Shown one piece after another: positions 11,163 through 24,332 of a DNA stretch of 64,000 nucleotides; within the stretch, counting starts at the first letter, position 1; every line of letters begins with the position of its first letter. The stretch covers positions 1-64,000 of the forward strand of contig WTXG01000103.1 in NCBI GenBank assembly GCA_022496185.1, in the 5' to 3' direction. The notes under the pieces are model-generated. The model saw nothing but the letters and a program-made list of their open reading frames with translations. It ran no database searches and was not told the origin of the DNA. Source of the stretch: Multifurca ochricompacta (taxonomy: Eukaryota > Basidiomycota > Agaricomycetes > Russulales > Russulaceae). Position numbers and translations under genes: made by a program.

Positions 11163-13320
11163 CGCCTTTTGCAACTACACGGGCAGTAATAAATGAATAC
11201 AATATAACTATCCGTAACAAGCTGAAGATGTCCTAATGATCCAAATAGCTGTTGATAACTGAAAACAAGGTATCGAAGAGAATCCCTTTCTCGGGAAAAT
11301 TGTTGTTGAAAAGGGGTAAATCAAGGAGGAGGGTACAGCTATATAAAAGGGGTGTCCGTGAGTGTCGCCAAAGTCCATCCCATCCCAGAGTCCCACAAGG
11401 TCATTAAGCCTTGTATCATTCTCCTTCCTCGCTTCTTCTCTTACACTTCTTCTTACTGTTATCCTGCTGCCAAACTATCCCCTGCCCTTTGCAGTGCTGG
11501 AGGTGGAGTCTGATCGCGTCCTTTCGCATAATGGTCCTTCCCCAACTGCAAATCGCAACCGCTGGCGCCTTGTGAACCTTGGTCGTCGACCTATGCCGAT
11601 TCAGGTCCTTTCTGTAGTTGAAACTCACCACATGGTCTTGCAGTTTCGTGCACTCCTCGCAGATATATTCTGCCTATTCTCTGTCAACTAGCGTTTTACG
11701 TACTGGTGTGGAAGGCTCCGCCGATGGAACTTGGACGACCTGCACGGTTGCCGGCTCCAGGATTGTCCCCGAGCCTACCTCGGTTAAATTGTCTGGCACC
11801 GACATGTATTCAAGCGCTTTGGCGCTGTGGATAACGAATGGACATTGGGGGCGGCGCCGGGCCACGCTGTTGACGGCAACGTCGGGAGCCTGGACACCAG
11901 AGTCGATGGAAATGACCCCACGCCCTGGTATCGACTCCAAGGCGCGCTGTCGCTCTTGACATACTACTTCTTCATGCACTCTCGAGTTTGGACTAGCGCC
12001 AACGGATCTTTCAAGTGGAATGTTGGAGCAGGTAACAAATAGCGCACTGCACACTATGGGGACCATGCGAAGGTATCCTAAGTCGCCATAGCAGCCTGTT
12101 TGCAAGTCCTCCGAGTTCTCTGCATTCGGCTGATAGGTTTGAATTACCAAAGGTGTTGAGGGCTACCGATCTCACAGTAGGCGTCGACCCCTCTATAGGC
12201 AGCCGATCCAGGGGGTGTACAGCTTTGGGGGATTTCTCATGTCTCTTCGCTTTCACGTGCTGACTTGAAATCAACTTGGCATAGGACGCAACACGACAAC
12301 TCCGGCTGACTCGGGATGGTACTCTCCTGAAAGCGCGTCTGAGAACTCTGTAGGGTGGTTATCCATCGAGGTGAGATCCGAGAGAAATAACGAGTTGCTT
12401 TCGACCTGCAGGTCTAGATCGGGTAGGGTGAGAGGTCCGTTGCCGCGACCACTAAATTCGAAGCCCACAGGTGTTTCTGGTGGCAACGAATCTGATGAGG
12501 AGCTCGATGAATGTGATGCGCTGTATGCGAGGGTTAGGACTAGGGGTGGCGGTCGATGGGTCCATTTGTGACTACCTATTCGCGCAGTGGGGCCTGTGTC
12601 CTCCTGCTGTGCGAAGCCATTGATTCCTTGCTTGGGAACCTGCGACGGGTGATGAGCGGGCTCTCTTGTACTGAACAACTCTTTTTACTCACCAGAAAGT
12701 CTTCACCCAATTGTGTTCTCAATTGTTGTCCATTGCTGGCCATCGGTGAATCTGAGGATGCCTTTCCTGGGGGCTGTGACAGGAAAATGGGGACACTCTG
12801 CAGCACCCAGCCAAAGACAAAGACACAGGTCCGTTGATGCAGACTCGATATCGGTCTTCTCTCCCTATGAGTTCGAAGCGGAGAGAGGTTCCACGAGAGT
12901 GAGAAAAGGGGAGAGAAGAAGGGATTCGATGTCGATGAGAACACTGAGACAGATGAGTGGCCTTGCAACTCTGGTAGGCTGTTTTCTATACTTGAAGGCT
13001 TGAGCACAGAAAACTAAATGACTGAGAACTGATCTGCGTCCAATGTCGGTAACATCGATAATGCCAAATGCATCGATGAGGCTGAATACATCGAAAACTG
13101 TTGAAAGTTGGTAGTCCGTTCGCTACCTTCGAAGGCTGTAGCACACAATGAGATGAAAAGAAGAGACAAAGCGAGTATTTCATGGCTGGATAAGATACTC
13201 GTCTTTATATACATGAGGTCTGTATGAAACGAGAGAAATCCAAGTTTAGTATGCAAAGATGTAAGTAGTATAAGGAAGGACCCGATTCATGGCATGGAGG
13301 ACATCACTTCGAGTGTTGAA
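11163..13320 (-). CDS. Gene H copy 1: unrecognised protein with C2H2-like fingers at the C-terminal end
   Basis: A minus-strand multi-exon gene whose exon structure I cannot fix. Conserved with the copy at 58.8-60.0 kb are a Ser/Arg-rich stretch (about 12576-13000), an acidic Ser/Asp/Pro-rich stretch (about 12280-12560) and a basic stretch (about 12150-12270). Only this copy has the segment 11163-12135. There one frame encodes CEEC followed by RKDLNRH and a second element with one Cys, RKDAIRLHLQHC (11416-11665); spacing is loose but resembles C2H2 fingers of fungal regulators. Upstream frame 11674-12150 adds Cys-containing sequence. A TATA-like box is at 13204-13211. A DNA-binding role is inferred, not shown. 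The 5' part is split from 18335-18605 by the copia insertion. Confidence 0.45.
13204..13211 (-). promoter_or_regulatory. TATA-like box of gene H copy 1
   Basis: Minus-strand TATATAAA within GTATATAAAGACGAG, conserved exactly in the second copy (59866-59873). The first ATG downstream (13183-13181) is only about 20 nt away, so transcription probably starts near or after it and a later start codon may be used. Confidence 0.5.
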
Positions 13321-13729
13321 TGTTGAGCCGGTAACGGATCAGAGTTGGCCGGACCGGATCAGAGGTGACCGGAGTTGCTGGTACAAGACGGAGTTAAGTG
13401 GACATTGTAATATACCTACTGACATTCCACTCGTTTGTTATGATTACTTATGATTAAGATACAATCCTTCATGACCATAGCACAGCACACTCTTTACAGT
13501 ATTTAAGGACATTATTTCTGTGTTGTACACTTCAGTTTTGACCATTCACAACTGAAGTGAGTATTTACTTAGATTATCTTTACCACGCGTATAGCTAACA
13601 TTACTCGCGTAGTTATCTTGCTACCCGTTTAGGTAAAGACTAATTAATATATAGTTTTGACCATTCACAACTGAATTATCTTGCTACCCGTTTAGGTAGC
13701 GCTTATCTAACCTCAGCTGCGTTTCCACA
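13321..13729 (+). repeat. Copia 5' LTR
   Basis: 409 bp, TGTTGAGCC to TTTCCACA. It differs from the 3' LTR at one site (GCTGG here, GCCGG in the 3' copy), a CpG transition. It contains internal repeats of TAGTTTTGACCATTCACAA and of CTACCCGTTTAGGTA. Confidence 0.95.
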
Positions 13730-13854
13730 GGTTATGGGCCCTGGCCGTAACTGAATAATCCAGAAGAAGATCGACATTTTATTACACAAGCTTCCTTTTC
13801 AGATCACGCGTTTTTGATATCTCCCGAAAAGATTGAAAACCGTCGCTTAGCAGC

Positions 13855-16800
13855 ATGGCCCCTACATTCTCATTCCCACCTTCAGCCACGATCGAGATCC
13901 TTGATGGAGCAAACTGGCCTACTTGGTCGGCACGCATGATGGCAATCTTCCGGATGAATGGCGTCCGGAACCACTTAGTCGGTCCCCCGCCCCTACTCTC
14001 CCAGCAGACTGGGACGAAAAGGAAGGCATTCTTGTAGGCGTCCTTGAAGTCTATACTCAGAAGGACGTCTGGACGGCTGTAGCAGATGATACTAAGTTTG
14101 CTACTTGTAAAGCTAAGTGGGACAAGCTGCACCGTGTCTACGGAGGAGTTGGATCTATGTCTACATTCAACACTTGGGCGTCCCTCACAGGCACTGCCCT
14201 TGACGACTCCTCGCCAATGCTCCGCAATTACAAAAGCTGAATGAAGCTCGCATCAGTCTCAAGAACAACGAGATGGAGATCTCCGATCTCCAATTTTCAT
14301 TTATCCTCATCAAGGCTCTACCCGAGTCTTACTCAGCCGTCGCGTCAACGATACTCGCTTCCGGTGCGCCGTCGGGCCTTCTACCTCAGGTCATACAAGA
14401 TCGCATTCTCAATGAGGAAGGTCGGCGATCCGGAGCTTCCGCGTCACTCAACAAAGCCGCGCCCATCAAAAACAAGTCAAATAAACCAAATATTAAATGC
14501 TTTTATTGTCAGAAAAGCGGGCACAAGGCTACGGAGTGTGGAAGAAGAAGAAAGATGCAGAGGACAAGAAGGCAACGGAGGCAGCGTCAGCCAATAAGGC
14601 GGTGAACGCTCACTTAGCTACCACTTCGGCATCGATTGTAGAGGTAGCCGACGACAATGACAAGCTCTGTGTTGCCCTGTACTCGGCTGAGAGATCCAGA
14701 TGGATGATGGATTCTGGTGCGACTCATCACATTACCCCGCATCAATCAGACTTCATGACATACAAGCTCGCACATGGAATAGTGCGCTTAGGTGACAACT
14801 CTAATGTGAAGCAGATCGGGGTTGGGACTGTGGTATTCACTACCACTGTAGGGAACAAAGAGTCCGAAATCACGCTGAATAACGTTCTACACATTCCAGA
14901 CGTGAAGATGCGCTTCATCTCAATGCGCGCTCTTGCCCAAAAGGGGGCTCGGATCTCGTTCCAAGATAATCACTTTCAGATCTCAGTCCAAGACCGGACA
15001 GTAGCACGAGGCTACTTGGAGGCGAACCTTTACTGGTTGGACACCTCCATGGCAGGCCTCAATGCGCACGCGCGCACTTCACTTCCTATCGACATCTGGC
15101 ATCATCGCATGGGGCACATGTCATACGATGCCCTGAAGCGATACCATGAATCTGTAAAAGGTATAACTCTCGATGCTCCGATCAATCACGATCAGTCGCC
15201 GTGTTCCGGGTGCGAACTCAGGAAACAGTCGCGACTTCCCTTCAAGTCTTCTCACAAGCGATCGGACTGGCTACTTCAAATCGTACACAGCGATCTGGCC
15301 GGGCCGATGCAAGTCCAATCCATTCAAGGCGCACTTTACATCGCAACGTTTATCGATGACTACTCCAGGCATGGAGTGGTGTACTTCCTAAAGAGTAAGG
15401 ATCAGTGTGCAGCCGCTTTCAAGAAGTTCCTGGCCTGGGCAGAGACCCAGACTTCAGAAAAACTGCGCGCGCTACACTCTGACCGGGGAGGGGAGTATTT
15501 GTCAGGCGCTCTTCGATCAGTATTGGACGAGAAGGGAATCGAGCACAAGTTAACGATGCCGGGTTCACCACAACAAAACGGGATGGCCGAGAGATGGAAC
15601 AGGACGATCCTTGACAAGGCGCGCTCGATGTTACATGGCGCCGGATTGTCCCTCGGCTTCTGGGAGTTGGCAGTGGATACTGCTGTGCATACTTACAACA
15701 GGACTCCCACCCGCACGATAGGTTGGCGCACACCGCATGAGCTCTGGAGTGCTGGTCATACTCCAGACGTTTCGTACTTCCGGGTCTTCAGATGCAAGGC
15801 ATATGTACACGTGCCTGAGGACAAACGCAGGAAGCTCGATCCGAGATCGATCGAGGCTACGTTTGTCGGGTATGAACCGGGTTCAAAGGGTTACCGGTTA
15901 TGGAATAAGAGTACCCGAGTGGTCATCATGTCTCGCGACGTGACTTTTGATGAGCGTTCCTTTCCTTTCAGGATAGTGGTGAGCCGTCCACTAGTTCTGA
16001 GAACCCCACGGCCCTTGAGGGGCCCCTGGCAGTTTCATTTCCTATGACAGTCTCTACACAGGGACTAGGGGAGGTCCGTCCGCCAAGGACACCTTCCCCT
16101 GATGCTACACAACGCGCACAAGTTTCCATTCCTGTCACTCCGCCTTCTCGCGCCGCACTGCAAGAACCTCCACCCCGCGCACCACGAAACCGGACTTTCC
16201 GGGTTCAGCGGACCGGTGACCCTGCTTCACAGGTCGTGCCCCCTCGGAGACTGCGAGAGAACCCTCGCAGAAATCCACGATACTTCGGCGAAGACAATGC
16301 CGAGTTGGATGATCAAGGGCGCCTGGGTGAACAGGCTTTGCTAGCAGCAGCCGCTTATCGCGACCCACTAACGTATCGGGAAGCGATGAAATCGGAGTTT
16401 GCAGGTGACTGGCAAGAAGCGTGCCAATATGAGATGGACGCACTAGCCAAGAATGGGACGTGGACCCTAGTGGACTTACCGGCGGACCGTAAGGCCGTCA
16501 AGTCTAAGTGGGTATTCAAGCGCAAAGCCGATGGTCGCTTTCGCGCGCGCTTGGTAGCGAAGGGTTTCACTCAGATTCAGGGAATTGATTACGATGAGAC
16601 ATTCTCTCCAGTAGCTCGGTTCGAGTCCTTGCGACTCTTGCTAGCGTTGGCCGCACTAGAGGATTGGGAGATCCATCAGATGGATGTCAAGTCGGCATTC
16701 CTCAATGGGCTACTGGATGAGGTAATTTACATGGAGCAACCACTGGGTTTCGTCGAATCAGGTCAGGAGAACAAGGTATGCCTACTCAAAAAGGCAATTT

Positions 16801-17909
16801 ACGGTCTCAAACAAGCCTTGCGCGCATGGAACTTACAATTCCATGGAGTCCTTTTGGAGCTCGGCTTCACGCGCACGCATTCCGACGCAGGAGTTTACGT
16901 GTGTCGTCGCCAAGAAGGGGAGGGACTAGTCATCATTATCCTCTATGTCGACGACATCACCATCTTAGGCGACTCTCTCGATGAAGTTAACCGGATCAAA
17001 GGTATCTTATCTCGGCGCTACGAAATGACTGATCTAGGCGAGATCGACTCTTATCTCGGAGTTCGGATCACCCGTGACAGATCGGCCAAGCGTTTGGAGA
17101 TCGACCAATCCCGGTACATCTCAGAGATTGTAGGACGCTTTGGCATGGCGGACGCTAACCCCACCCGCACGCCTCTTCCTGCTGGGGCTGAGGTCCATTT
17201 GGTAAAGTACACCAGTCAGGCAACTCAAGCAGAAATAACACACTTTCAACAAATTATTGGGAGCCTACTGTATGTGCAAATTGGGACCCGCCCAGACATC
17301 TCTTTCGCTGTAGCGCGCCTTGCGCAGTACGCAGCAAACCCTTCCCCGCAACATCTACGACTTGCCAAGTACGTACTGGCTTATCTAAACAGTACAGCTG
17401 ACCTACGGCTATGCTACGATGGAGCGCGCGGGACCGGTCTCGTCGGTTATTCGGACTCCAGCCTTGGAGACGATGCCGATGACTTTCATTCAACCTCGGG
17501 CTATGTCTTCCTCCTTGCTGACTCAGCGATCTCATGGACTTCGCGTAAGCAAAAGACCGTGGCCCAAAGTACCACTCATGCCGAGTACATGGCACTCGCC
17601 GAGGCGGCAAATCAAGCCGCGTGGTACCGGAGCATCTTTTCTGAACTAGGCTATGAAGTCTCCGACCCGATTCCCCTACACGGCGATAACAAGGGCGCGG
17701 TGGACTTAGCACTCAATCCTGTGACTGGCAGACGCTCAAAACACATCCCGATCAAATTTCACGCTATCCGCGAATATGTCGAGCAAGGCTTTATTGAACT
17801 CATCAGAACACCCACTGCAGACATGCTCGCTGACGGATTTACGAAGCCACACGCGCAAGCGAAACTTATGGACTTTGTCTCTGGATTAGGACTAATAGGA
17901 TTGTCTTAA
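13855..17909 (+). pseudogene. Copia gag-pol polyprotein, four single-base frameshifts
   Basis: Starts MAPTFSFPP at 13855 and ends at 17909. Gag has a CCHC knuckle (CFYCQKSGHKATEC, about 14499-14540). Pol has protease MDSGATHH (about 14710), the GAG-pre-integrase HHRMGHMS, an integrase core (D at HSDLAGP, DDYS, HSDRGGEY, PQQNGMAE), reverse transcriptase with YVDD (about 16944) and RNase H. The frame changes at about 14000 (C run), 14227 (C run), 14537 (missing T) and 15968 (T run). Each can be explained by one missing base in a short run. With LTRs 99.8% identical, either the copy decayed at once or the assembly has homopolymer errors; the element might be intact in the real genome. Confidence 0.9.
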
Positions 17910-17920
17910 TCACGGGGGGA

Positions 17921-18329
17921 TGTTGAGCCGGTAACGGATCAGAGTTGGCCGGACCGGATCAGAGGTGACCGGAGTTGCCGGTACAAGACGGAGTTAAGTG
18001 GACATTGTAATATACCTACTGACATTCCACTCGTTTGTTATGATTACTTATGATTAAGATACAATCCTTCATGACCATAGCACAGCACACTCTTTACAGT
18101 ATTTAAGGACATTATTTCTGTGTTGTACACTTCAGTTTTGACCATTCACAACTGAAGTGAGTATTTACTTAGATTATCTTTACCACGCGTATAGCTAACA
18201 TTACTCGCGTAGTTATCTTGCTACCCGTTTAGGTAAAGACTAATTAATATATAGTTTTGACCATTCACAACTGAATTATCTTGCTACCCGTTTAGGTAGC
18301 GCTTATCTAACCTCAGCTGCGTTTCCACA
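17921..18329 (+). repeat. Copia 3' LTR
   Basis: 409 bp, identical to the 5' LTR except for one CpG site. Followed by the TSD TTGAA and then by the gene H/G flank that continues the sequence interrupted at 13320. Confidence 0.95.
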
Positions 18330-18334
18330 TTGAA

Positions 18335-18605
18335 GATGCCGGCCACTTGATCGAGCATCATGTGGATATTATCAGCCTCCGTGTGTGGCTACTAGTAGGG
18401 CGTCATGTTGTGAAATGAGGTGGTATCTGTGCAAGGAAGGAATTCCAGTCCTGTCAGTTGTTTCAGATCTGGGGACCTGAGGGCGCCTCTGATGAGCGCT
18501 CAGTGAGGAGCGTGTGAGGCCCACGATTGGTAGAGCAGGGTCATCATGCTTCCCTATACCACAGTCAAGCATAGATGCCACTGTAGCTGCTGTGATGGTG
18601 GCTTG
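18335..18605 (-). other. Gene H/G flank, continuing across the copia insertion
   Basis: Matches 59985-60276 and is the continuation of 13316 without the copia element. On the minus strand a frame of about 70 residues is shared in part with the 60-kb copy, where the same region encodes a segment ending at a GT-starting intron next to the gene H promoter. This suggests an upstream exon or a separate small gene; no family is recognised. It is cut at 18605 by the 33-kb transposon. Confidence 0.45.
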
Positions 18606-18668
18606 CATCAGGAAAATGACATTTGCTAGCGCGACTAGATAGACTAGAATGACTAGAATGGCTAGGGC
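18606..18668 (+). repeat. Left terminal inverted repeat and CTAG subterminal repeats of the Plavaka-like element
   Basis: CATCAGGAAAATGACATTTGCTAG followed by a run of CTAG-centred motifs (GACTAGA, GACTAGAATG, GGCTAGGG). In plant CACTA elements subterminal repeats bind an accessory protein; here that role is inferred. Confidence 0.75.
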
Positions 18669-19376
18669 GCCAGATTGTATTTACTATATGTGGGAATAGC
18701 AGCACGCATGCAGCATGAATCGACACCAGAGATGCCGGGCCGGACTGACTATCATATGCGTACACTTTCCAATATGCGTATTCTAATAAGGTAGACTACT
18801 GCATAGTTTACAACCTCAGTTTTCTACCACAAAGACCGAGGTTAGTACTGCTCTCACTTGTAGCTATAGTATTTACTGATTCTTTCACTGCAGCTATTTG
18901 CTTTATAGGTACTAGTCACTTATATAGTCTTCTACCAGGCGCGGTGCCATCACAGTGGCGGCACACACTGGCAAAGACCGAGCCATTCGCTTTATAGTCT
19001 CTCACACTATATATGGTGTGGAACAGGCTTGGTACAGGCTTGGACTTAGATGCTATACTATTACTATCTATCTCACCCTGTAGATAGACTTAGATGCATT
19101 CAATAGAGCAATAGCAACCACTTTTATTATAGCAGCTATACAGTGGCTTTTATATGTACTATTTCGGCTAAATTAAACAAGCACGTTATCTCGTTAATGA
19201 TGTGACTTGATCACATGCCCGATCTTAAATGTATATCTAATTAATTGTGAACATGTTTTTGATCTCATCACATTGTGCTATCTAAGCATGATCACAATTA
19301 TGTCGGACCGCTATCCCGATATCTCTGCACCAGTATTCTGGTTCAACATACAGTATATGGAAAGCTACAGTACTGA
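18669..19376. other. Non-coding left arm of the Plavaka-like element, with a MITE-like segment
   Basis: There is no gene between the left end and the transposase stop codon. Bases about 19015-19310 (from GTGGAACAGGC to ATGATCACAATTATGTC) resemble 9745-9990 inside hAT copy 1, so a small repeat was inserted in both. The segment ending near 19340 (CCGCTATCCCGA..GGTTCAACA) resembles the MITE arms of 2459-3742. Confidence 0.5.
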
Positions 19377-22179
19377 TTAAAATGCAATCTCATGTGCATG
19401 ATGATCAATGTACTTATTGACATAGAACAATTTGAATGTGTCTAGAGAGTATGAGTCTGTGAGCCTGTGTAATGGTAATGGATTACTATCATAAACTGGG
19501 ATAAGATGCACTGCTCGTAAGAATGCATCCAGATGCACAACAGCCTTGCATTGTCTGCCCCCTTCTATGTCAAGCTGTACTACCCACATACCAGTAGTAT
19601 TATCTATTGAGACCCTTGTAAACCAGTCCACCAAAGAGCATGGATATTCGATATTGTTGTACTTGAATGAGAACATGAGCTGAACATGCACAATATTGAG
19701 CCCTTGCATGCCAGGCTTTGCCTCATCTTCAACAACAAAGGCACAATCACGTCTGGGTCCTTTTCCTTGCCATGATGGCGTCGAGTGGACACGCTCACAT
19801 CGCATACCATAGATACCACTTGGGTCACTTGGTGCAAAGAAAGTTGCCACAGCAGAATGAAAGACAGAGATCTTGCTGGTAATAGGAGGGAGGCTTGTAT
19901 CATTGAGGTGGAGCTGATCCAAAAGAAATAATTGAGTGAGGTAGGGAAGATTTGGTTCGTTCACTACATTTGAAAGCTCTTCCAGTGATTGTGGATACCT
20001 GCGGGCTAATTGGAATGAAGATTGTGAAGTAATGCAGGGAAGTATAACTCACCTGGCGAGCGTGCAAGGACGACATGGCCAAGCACATTTTTTTCGTCCA
20101 CAGCCCCTCCATTTTCATCATCGCTCTCATCATCATCTTCTCTTGATGTATCATTGTTTGGCTGGTAGATATAAGAGATATTTTGAGGTGGGATGTGGCC
20201 TGCAGGCAGCATACCATGCGCCACAAAGTCAGAACCCATAGCTGATAGTTTATCAAGATGCTGGTTAGTCATAAGCATCTGACCCAAGGCATGATATCAA
20301 TTGGAACGCCTCCATGGCTTTTTGACTGCTGAGATGTGGTGTGATTCAGTAATGGATGAACATAAACCACCAGGTGTGCCAAAGTGTTCAATCAGTGAGT
20401 GATAGTGAACCAGAGCATGTTGTTGTGGGAGGGAAAACCCAGCTGTATGGACACCAGTAACGTGAAATATTTCACGTAGATCTATGAATTTTATCAATGC
20501 TAGATCTAGGTTCTTTAGAGAGTCTTCATTGATATTTTGATGATGCACAAGGTAATAAACATCAAGGGAAGTGGCGATGCATGTGACCATTTCATTTGGC
20601 ACAAATCCAACTATTGAAGGTAAATATACCTGCCTTGATGTTGGCAAACAGCATGAGATCTCTTCTTGTAAGAATCACATACCTTCATCAGTGCCTTTGT
20701 GTCATCACCAGTCCACTGCTTGAAGCGACGACCTTGAGGAAAGCAGCAAAGGCCTGAGAATGCTGGAACAGCTGCAATACTTGATCACCACTACCATAAG
20801 ACAGACAACTTACAAGTAATAATTCTTTGACGCACCGATGGTCTATTTCATCAAGGATCTTGCATGATTTGCTCTCCCCATGCTCCTGCAATAAATATTC
20901 GCCAACCCAAGTAACCAAATGATCTTTGAACATTCCTTTGATAACTTGATGCAAGAGATCTGGTGATAGCATCGCGTGAATATCTGCGCGGGGGAAATCA
21001 TTTGTAAATGGCTTTAAAATTAAAATTGTCAAATTAAGCGAAATTAATTAAATGTCATGATAAGTTAACGCACTATGATGTCGTCATCTATGCCATATTG
21101 ATTCCACAAAGTCTTTGAGTCTAAGAAGTCAGCAAGTTCCTCTGTCAATGCACGTGTGCGTGGTATGGTTGGCATTTCCAAGTTGTCTGGAAAAATCAGA
21201 AAAGTGATACATCTGTTGTGTTGTTAGCTGTGTGCTGTAAGATTGGGAGGATCCAATCTAAGACTTACTTTGGACACCAGCCTTGAACAATTCTGGTTAG
21301 CATCACTTGTTCAGGGTAATCAGCGATAAATGCAATAAGATCATAAATTATATGCCTGTAATGTCCATCAGGGCATTGTCGGATGGCTGGCTTTGTCATC
21401 CCTGGTAGGAGTGTCTTGAGTATGGCGGATAATGATGCATGATAGAGCTGGTGCTTGAATTTTCGAAACTCTGGGTCATCATCATATCTGCAATCACCTA
21501 GATCTATTAATCAATAAATTTGAATATAATTAAGAAGTGGCTCACTCTTTGGAATGGCTAGAAATGCTATGGGTACAACGGCATTGTGATGCGCATGATG
21601 AACAGTATTGTGGATGTTGCCAATTGAAAGGTATAGTGGATGATACTCGACGTGTCCTGTGGCAACAGACACAGTAGTTTTGTCGCTCCCTAAAATAATA
21701 GGGCAGTACATAGCCCCGAAGGCATCAGCGTTGGATGCAAAGATCTTGTCCTGTATGATCTTATCAGTTATTTTAGTTTATATCTTAAGATAATTGAATA
21801 TATTCACACAATGTTTCCAAGAAACGTTGGCCGACATAATATCCCCCCAGCAACGCTGACCATGCTCATCCAGTTCCATATAAGGGCACATGTCAAAGTG
21901 TCCTTCGAAGTCAGGATTGTCCAACATTGCTGATATGGCAAGGTCTGGGTCACGATACCAAACCTCATATGATGTCTGCTTCCAGCTCAGGGCATCCACT
22001 GGCACATGAAGATCTTCAGAGAAGCCTGTAATGAAGCATTGCCAAGGAACATCACCAAGCGGTGAGGAATCAATCTTTGCATATAGGTCTTGATGACACT
22101 TAAATGGCTCAGATGTGTCAAGGCCAGAATCTTCCAGGGATGCAAGCCATAATTTCATGAGTAAGTCTATATTGGATGC

Positions 22180-22799
22180 TGTCACAGCCAGGTGCCTGCT
22201 GTGTCCAGTCTCATTTTCGACGTCCGAAGGCCCTCAAGATGCGGGCGCGCTCAAGATTCGGGTTCTAACAAAGAAGATCTAAATTGGGTCAAAGTTTCAA
22301 GTGCCCACGACGATATGGAGGGGGCGCGTGCAGGAAACGAAGTCGAAGGCAGCAGCAATATGCCCTGCTGAGCTTACTGGGGAGAAGGCTCCTTAAGCTG
22401 CCACTTAGGGAGTTCAAGTGGAGTTCTGTGAAGTCGAATACACCTGTATTAGATACAAGAGAACAGACTTAGGGTCTGTCTCTGTAACCTAGTAGTCTAA
22501 ATACATGTTTGAGAAGGCACATCAAAGAGAGGCACATCAGTAACAGGTACATCAGAAGTGTATAAGCTAAATAAAGGGTTCTGATAAGTAGATCAGTAGT
22601 CCTGGATCCCAGGGGTTATGCCCTGGAGTGAGATATGATAGGACGTGAGTGAAAAGGAGGGGTTGCACCCTCTACAGATAATAAATGATGAAATAAATGG
22701 GGACTTCAGAGGGGGCAGCTATCACAGTGTGTGCGACATATCGGTCACAATGTCGTCACACGCCGTTACGAAACGTCACGCAAACCGCAGATTGTCACA
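22180..22799. repeat. Solo LTR, TGTCACA family, in the transposase gene
   Basis: 620 bp, starting TGTCACAGCCAGGTGC and ending ATTGTCACA, flanked by the 5-bp duplication GATGC (22175-22179 and 22800-22804). It is related to the gypsy-3 LTR (shared start and the GAACAGACTTAGGGTCTGTCTC block), so it is a solo LTR of the same or a sister family. It interrupts the coding exon before the residues SNIDLLMKLW. Confidence 0.9.
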
Positions 22800-23807
22800 G
22801 ATGCTGACATTTCAACACGGCGATATAGAAGATCTGCAATCATAAACTGAGTCTGATTGTCAAAGGGTGACCAGTCTGCATTTGGTCTTTGCGTTCTTTC
22901 CTGTTGTATGCTGCCAGGTGGTAGGAAGTTCCAATCCAAGTCACAGGGAACAGCTTAAAATATAAAACAATTACGTATATCAGAAGCGTAATGAGAAGTG
23001 CATTGAGATAGAAACTTACCAGTGAGATAAGCATGCTCAATCCGTTTTCTGCTTGGGCCTGAACTAGAATATGGTGGTACATCTTGGTAATCCAGCCCAT
23101 TTTGATGCAGAGGGGTCATGCTGGAGTAGTGATTGGCAGGGGTAACCCTGGGGTATACTTGTTGGTACCTGTACCCGTACCCGTACCCGTCACTATGGGT
23201 ATGGGTAACCCGCAGGTCACCCGTGAAAACACGTGCAAGTTCTTTACTTGCATCGCGCATTTCGGATAACTGGCCTGGGCCTTCCCGGACCAAGAAGATA
23301 CACAACGCATTTATTTGTGGCTGCTTAAGATCCCTCAATGGCTCTTGTTTTATGTTCAGAAGATTAAGATAATTCATTATTCCATTATTATTTTATTATT
23401 CTGCTTTCAATTTTATACAAGCACAACTAAAATCCAGTATACAGAGATGATTAGATAGGATGTTATAGAACATTGATGAATAGCCTGTCAGATAACCACA
23501 CAGAATGCAAAAAAATTTAATGAACACATAGACATTGGTAGGGGTAACCCCTGGATAATTGTTTTGATACCTGGGTTACCCATAAAATGAAATGTGTGCA
23601 AGTTCTTTACTTGCATCGCGCATTTTGGAAAATTGGCCCGGGCCATCCCGGTCAAGGAGATACACACTCAGACACAACGCGTTCATTTATGGCTACTCAA
23701 GATCCCTCAAAGATTCCTATTTTATGTTCATAAGATTAAGATAATTTATTATTCCAATTTTATTTTATTATTCTGGTTTCAATTTTATACAAGCGCAACT
23801 GATCTTT

Positions 23808-24200
23808 TGTTATGTCCGGTGCAGGACGTTCCACACGACTTGTGTGACAGCGCGATTCGTGGATTCAGATAAGGGATCAATCGGATCCCTTGGAGTCAAG
23901 TGTGATGAGTCAAAGTCAAAGAGGCTGTACTCTAAGACGATGGTGAGCGGAAAGTGCCAGAAGCACTGAGACTAGTAATCTTCAAGAGACAAAGGGGAGT
24001 CCAGAAGACAAGCACCGATGTATTCAATAAGTCGAGTCTCAGGTCTACAAGGTAGCTACAGTGGACTTATATACGTAATCGAATGAGCGTCTAAAGATAA
24101 GATACGACGGAGTCATGTGGGCCCGAATATACGAAAGTGGAGGGCGTAAAGCCACGCTTCTGATAGGGAATTAAGTAAGTGTCCAGTCATAAAGATAAGG
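23808..24200 (-). repeat. Gypsy-2 3' LTR, first piece
   Basis: Continues at 32951-33137 after gypsy-1 (total about 580 bp). Compared with the 5' LTR, the ten substitutions counted in this piece are all CpG transitions; the second piece also has small indels. Confidence 0.9.
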
Positions 24201-24332
24201 TGTTACGAACCCCGTCTCTTCCTGTTTACTTTTTCCTACCCAATGACGACCCTTCCCTGCCACCCACTCTTCATTATCAGATTACGTCTCCATCGTGGGA
24301 CCCCTCACGTGCTCTTCGTCCATCCACGTGAC

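Larger units (their letters stand above)
13321..18329 (+). mobile_element. Ty1/copia LTR retrotransposon, full length
   Basis: 5009 bp with two 409-bp LTRs that differ by a single base, flanked by the 5-bp duplication TTGAA (13316-13320 and 18330-18334). The empty site is preserved in the duplicated unit at about 59980 (GTGTTGAAGATGCC). A purine-rich tract CACGGGGGGA (17911-17920) sits directly before the 3' LTR. The internal region has the copia order gag, protease, integrase, reverse transcriptase, RNase H. By LTR identity it is a very recent insertion. Confidence 0.95.

Noticed and set aside
11362..11691. Plus-strand frame of 109 codons with a hydrophobic start after a TATATAAAAG sequence (11340-11349)
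   Set aside because: It has no ATG start (GTG only), it overlaps the minus-strand finger-encoding segment of gene H, and the second unit lacks it.
15402..15733. Minus-strand frames opposite the copia integrase
   Set aside because: Antisense shadows of a conserved coding region with GC-rich codons.
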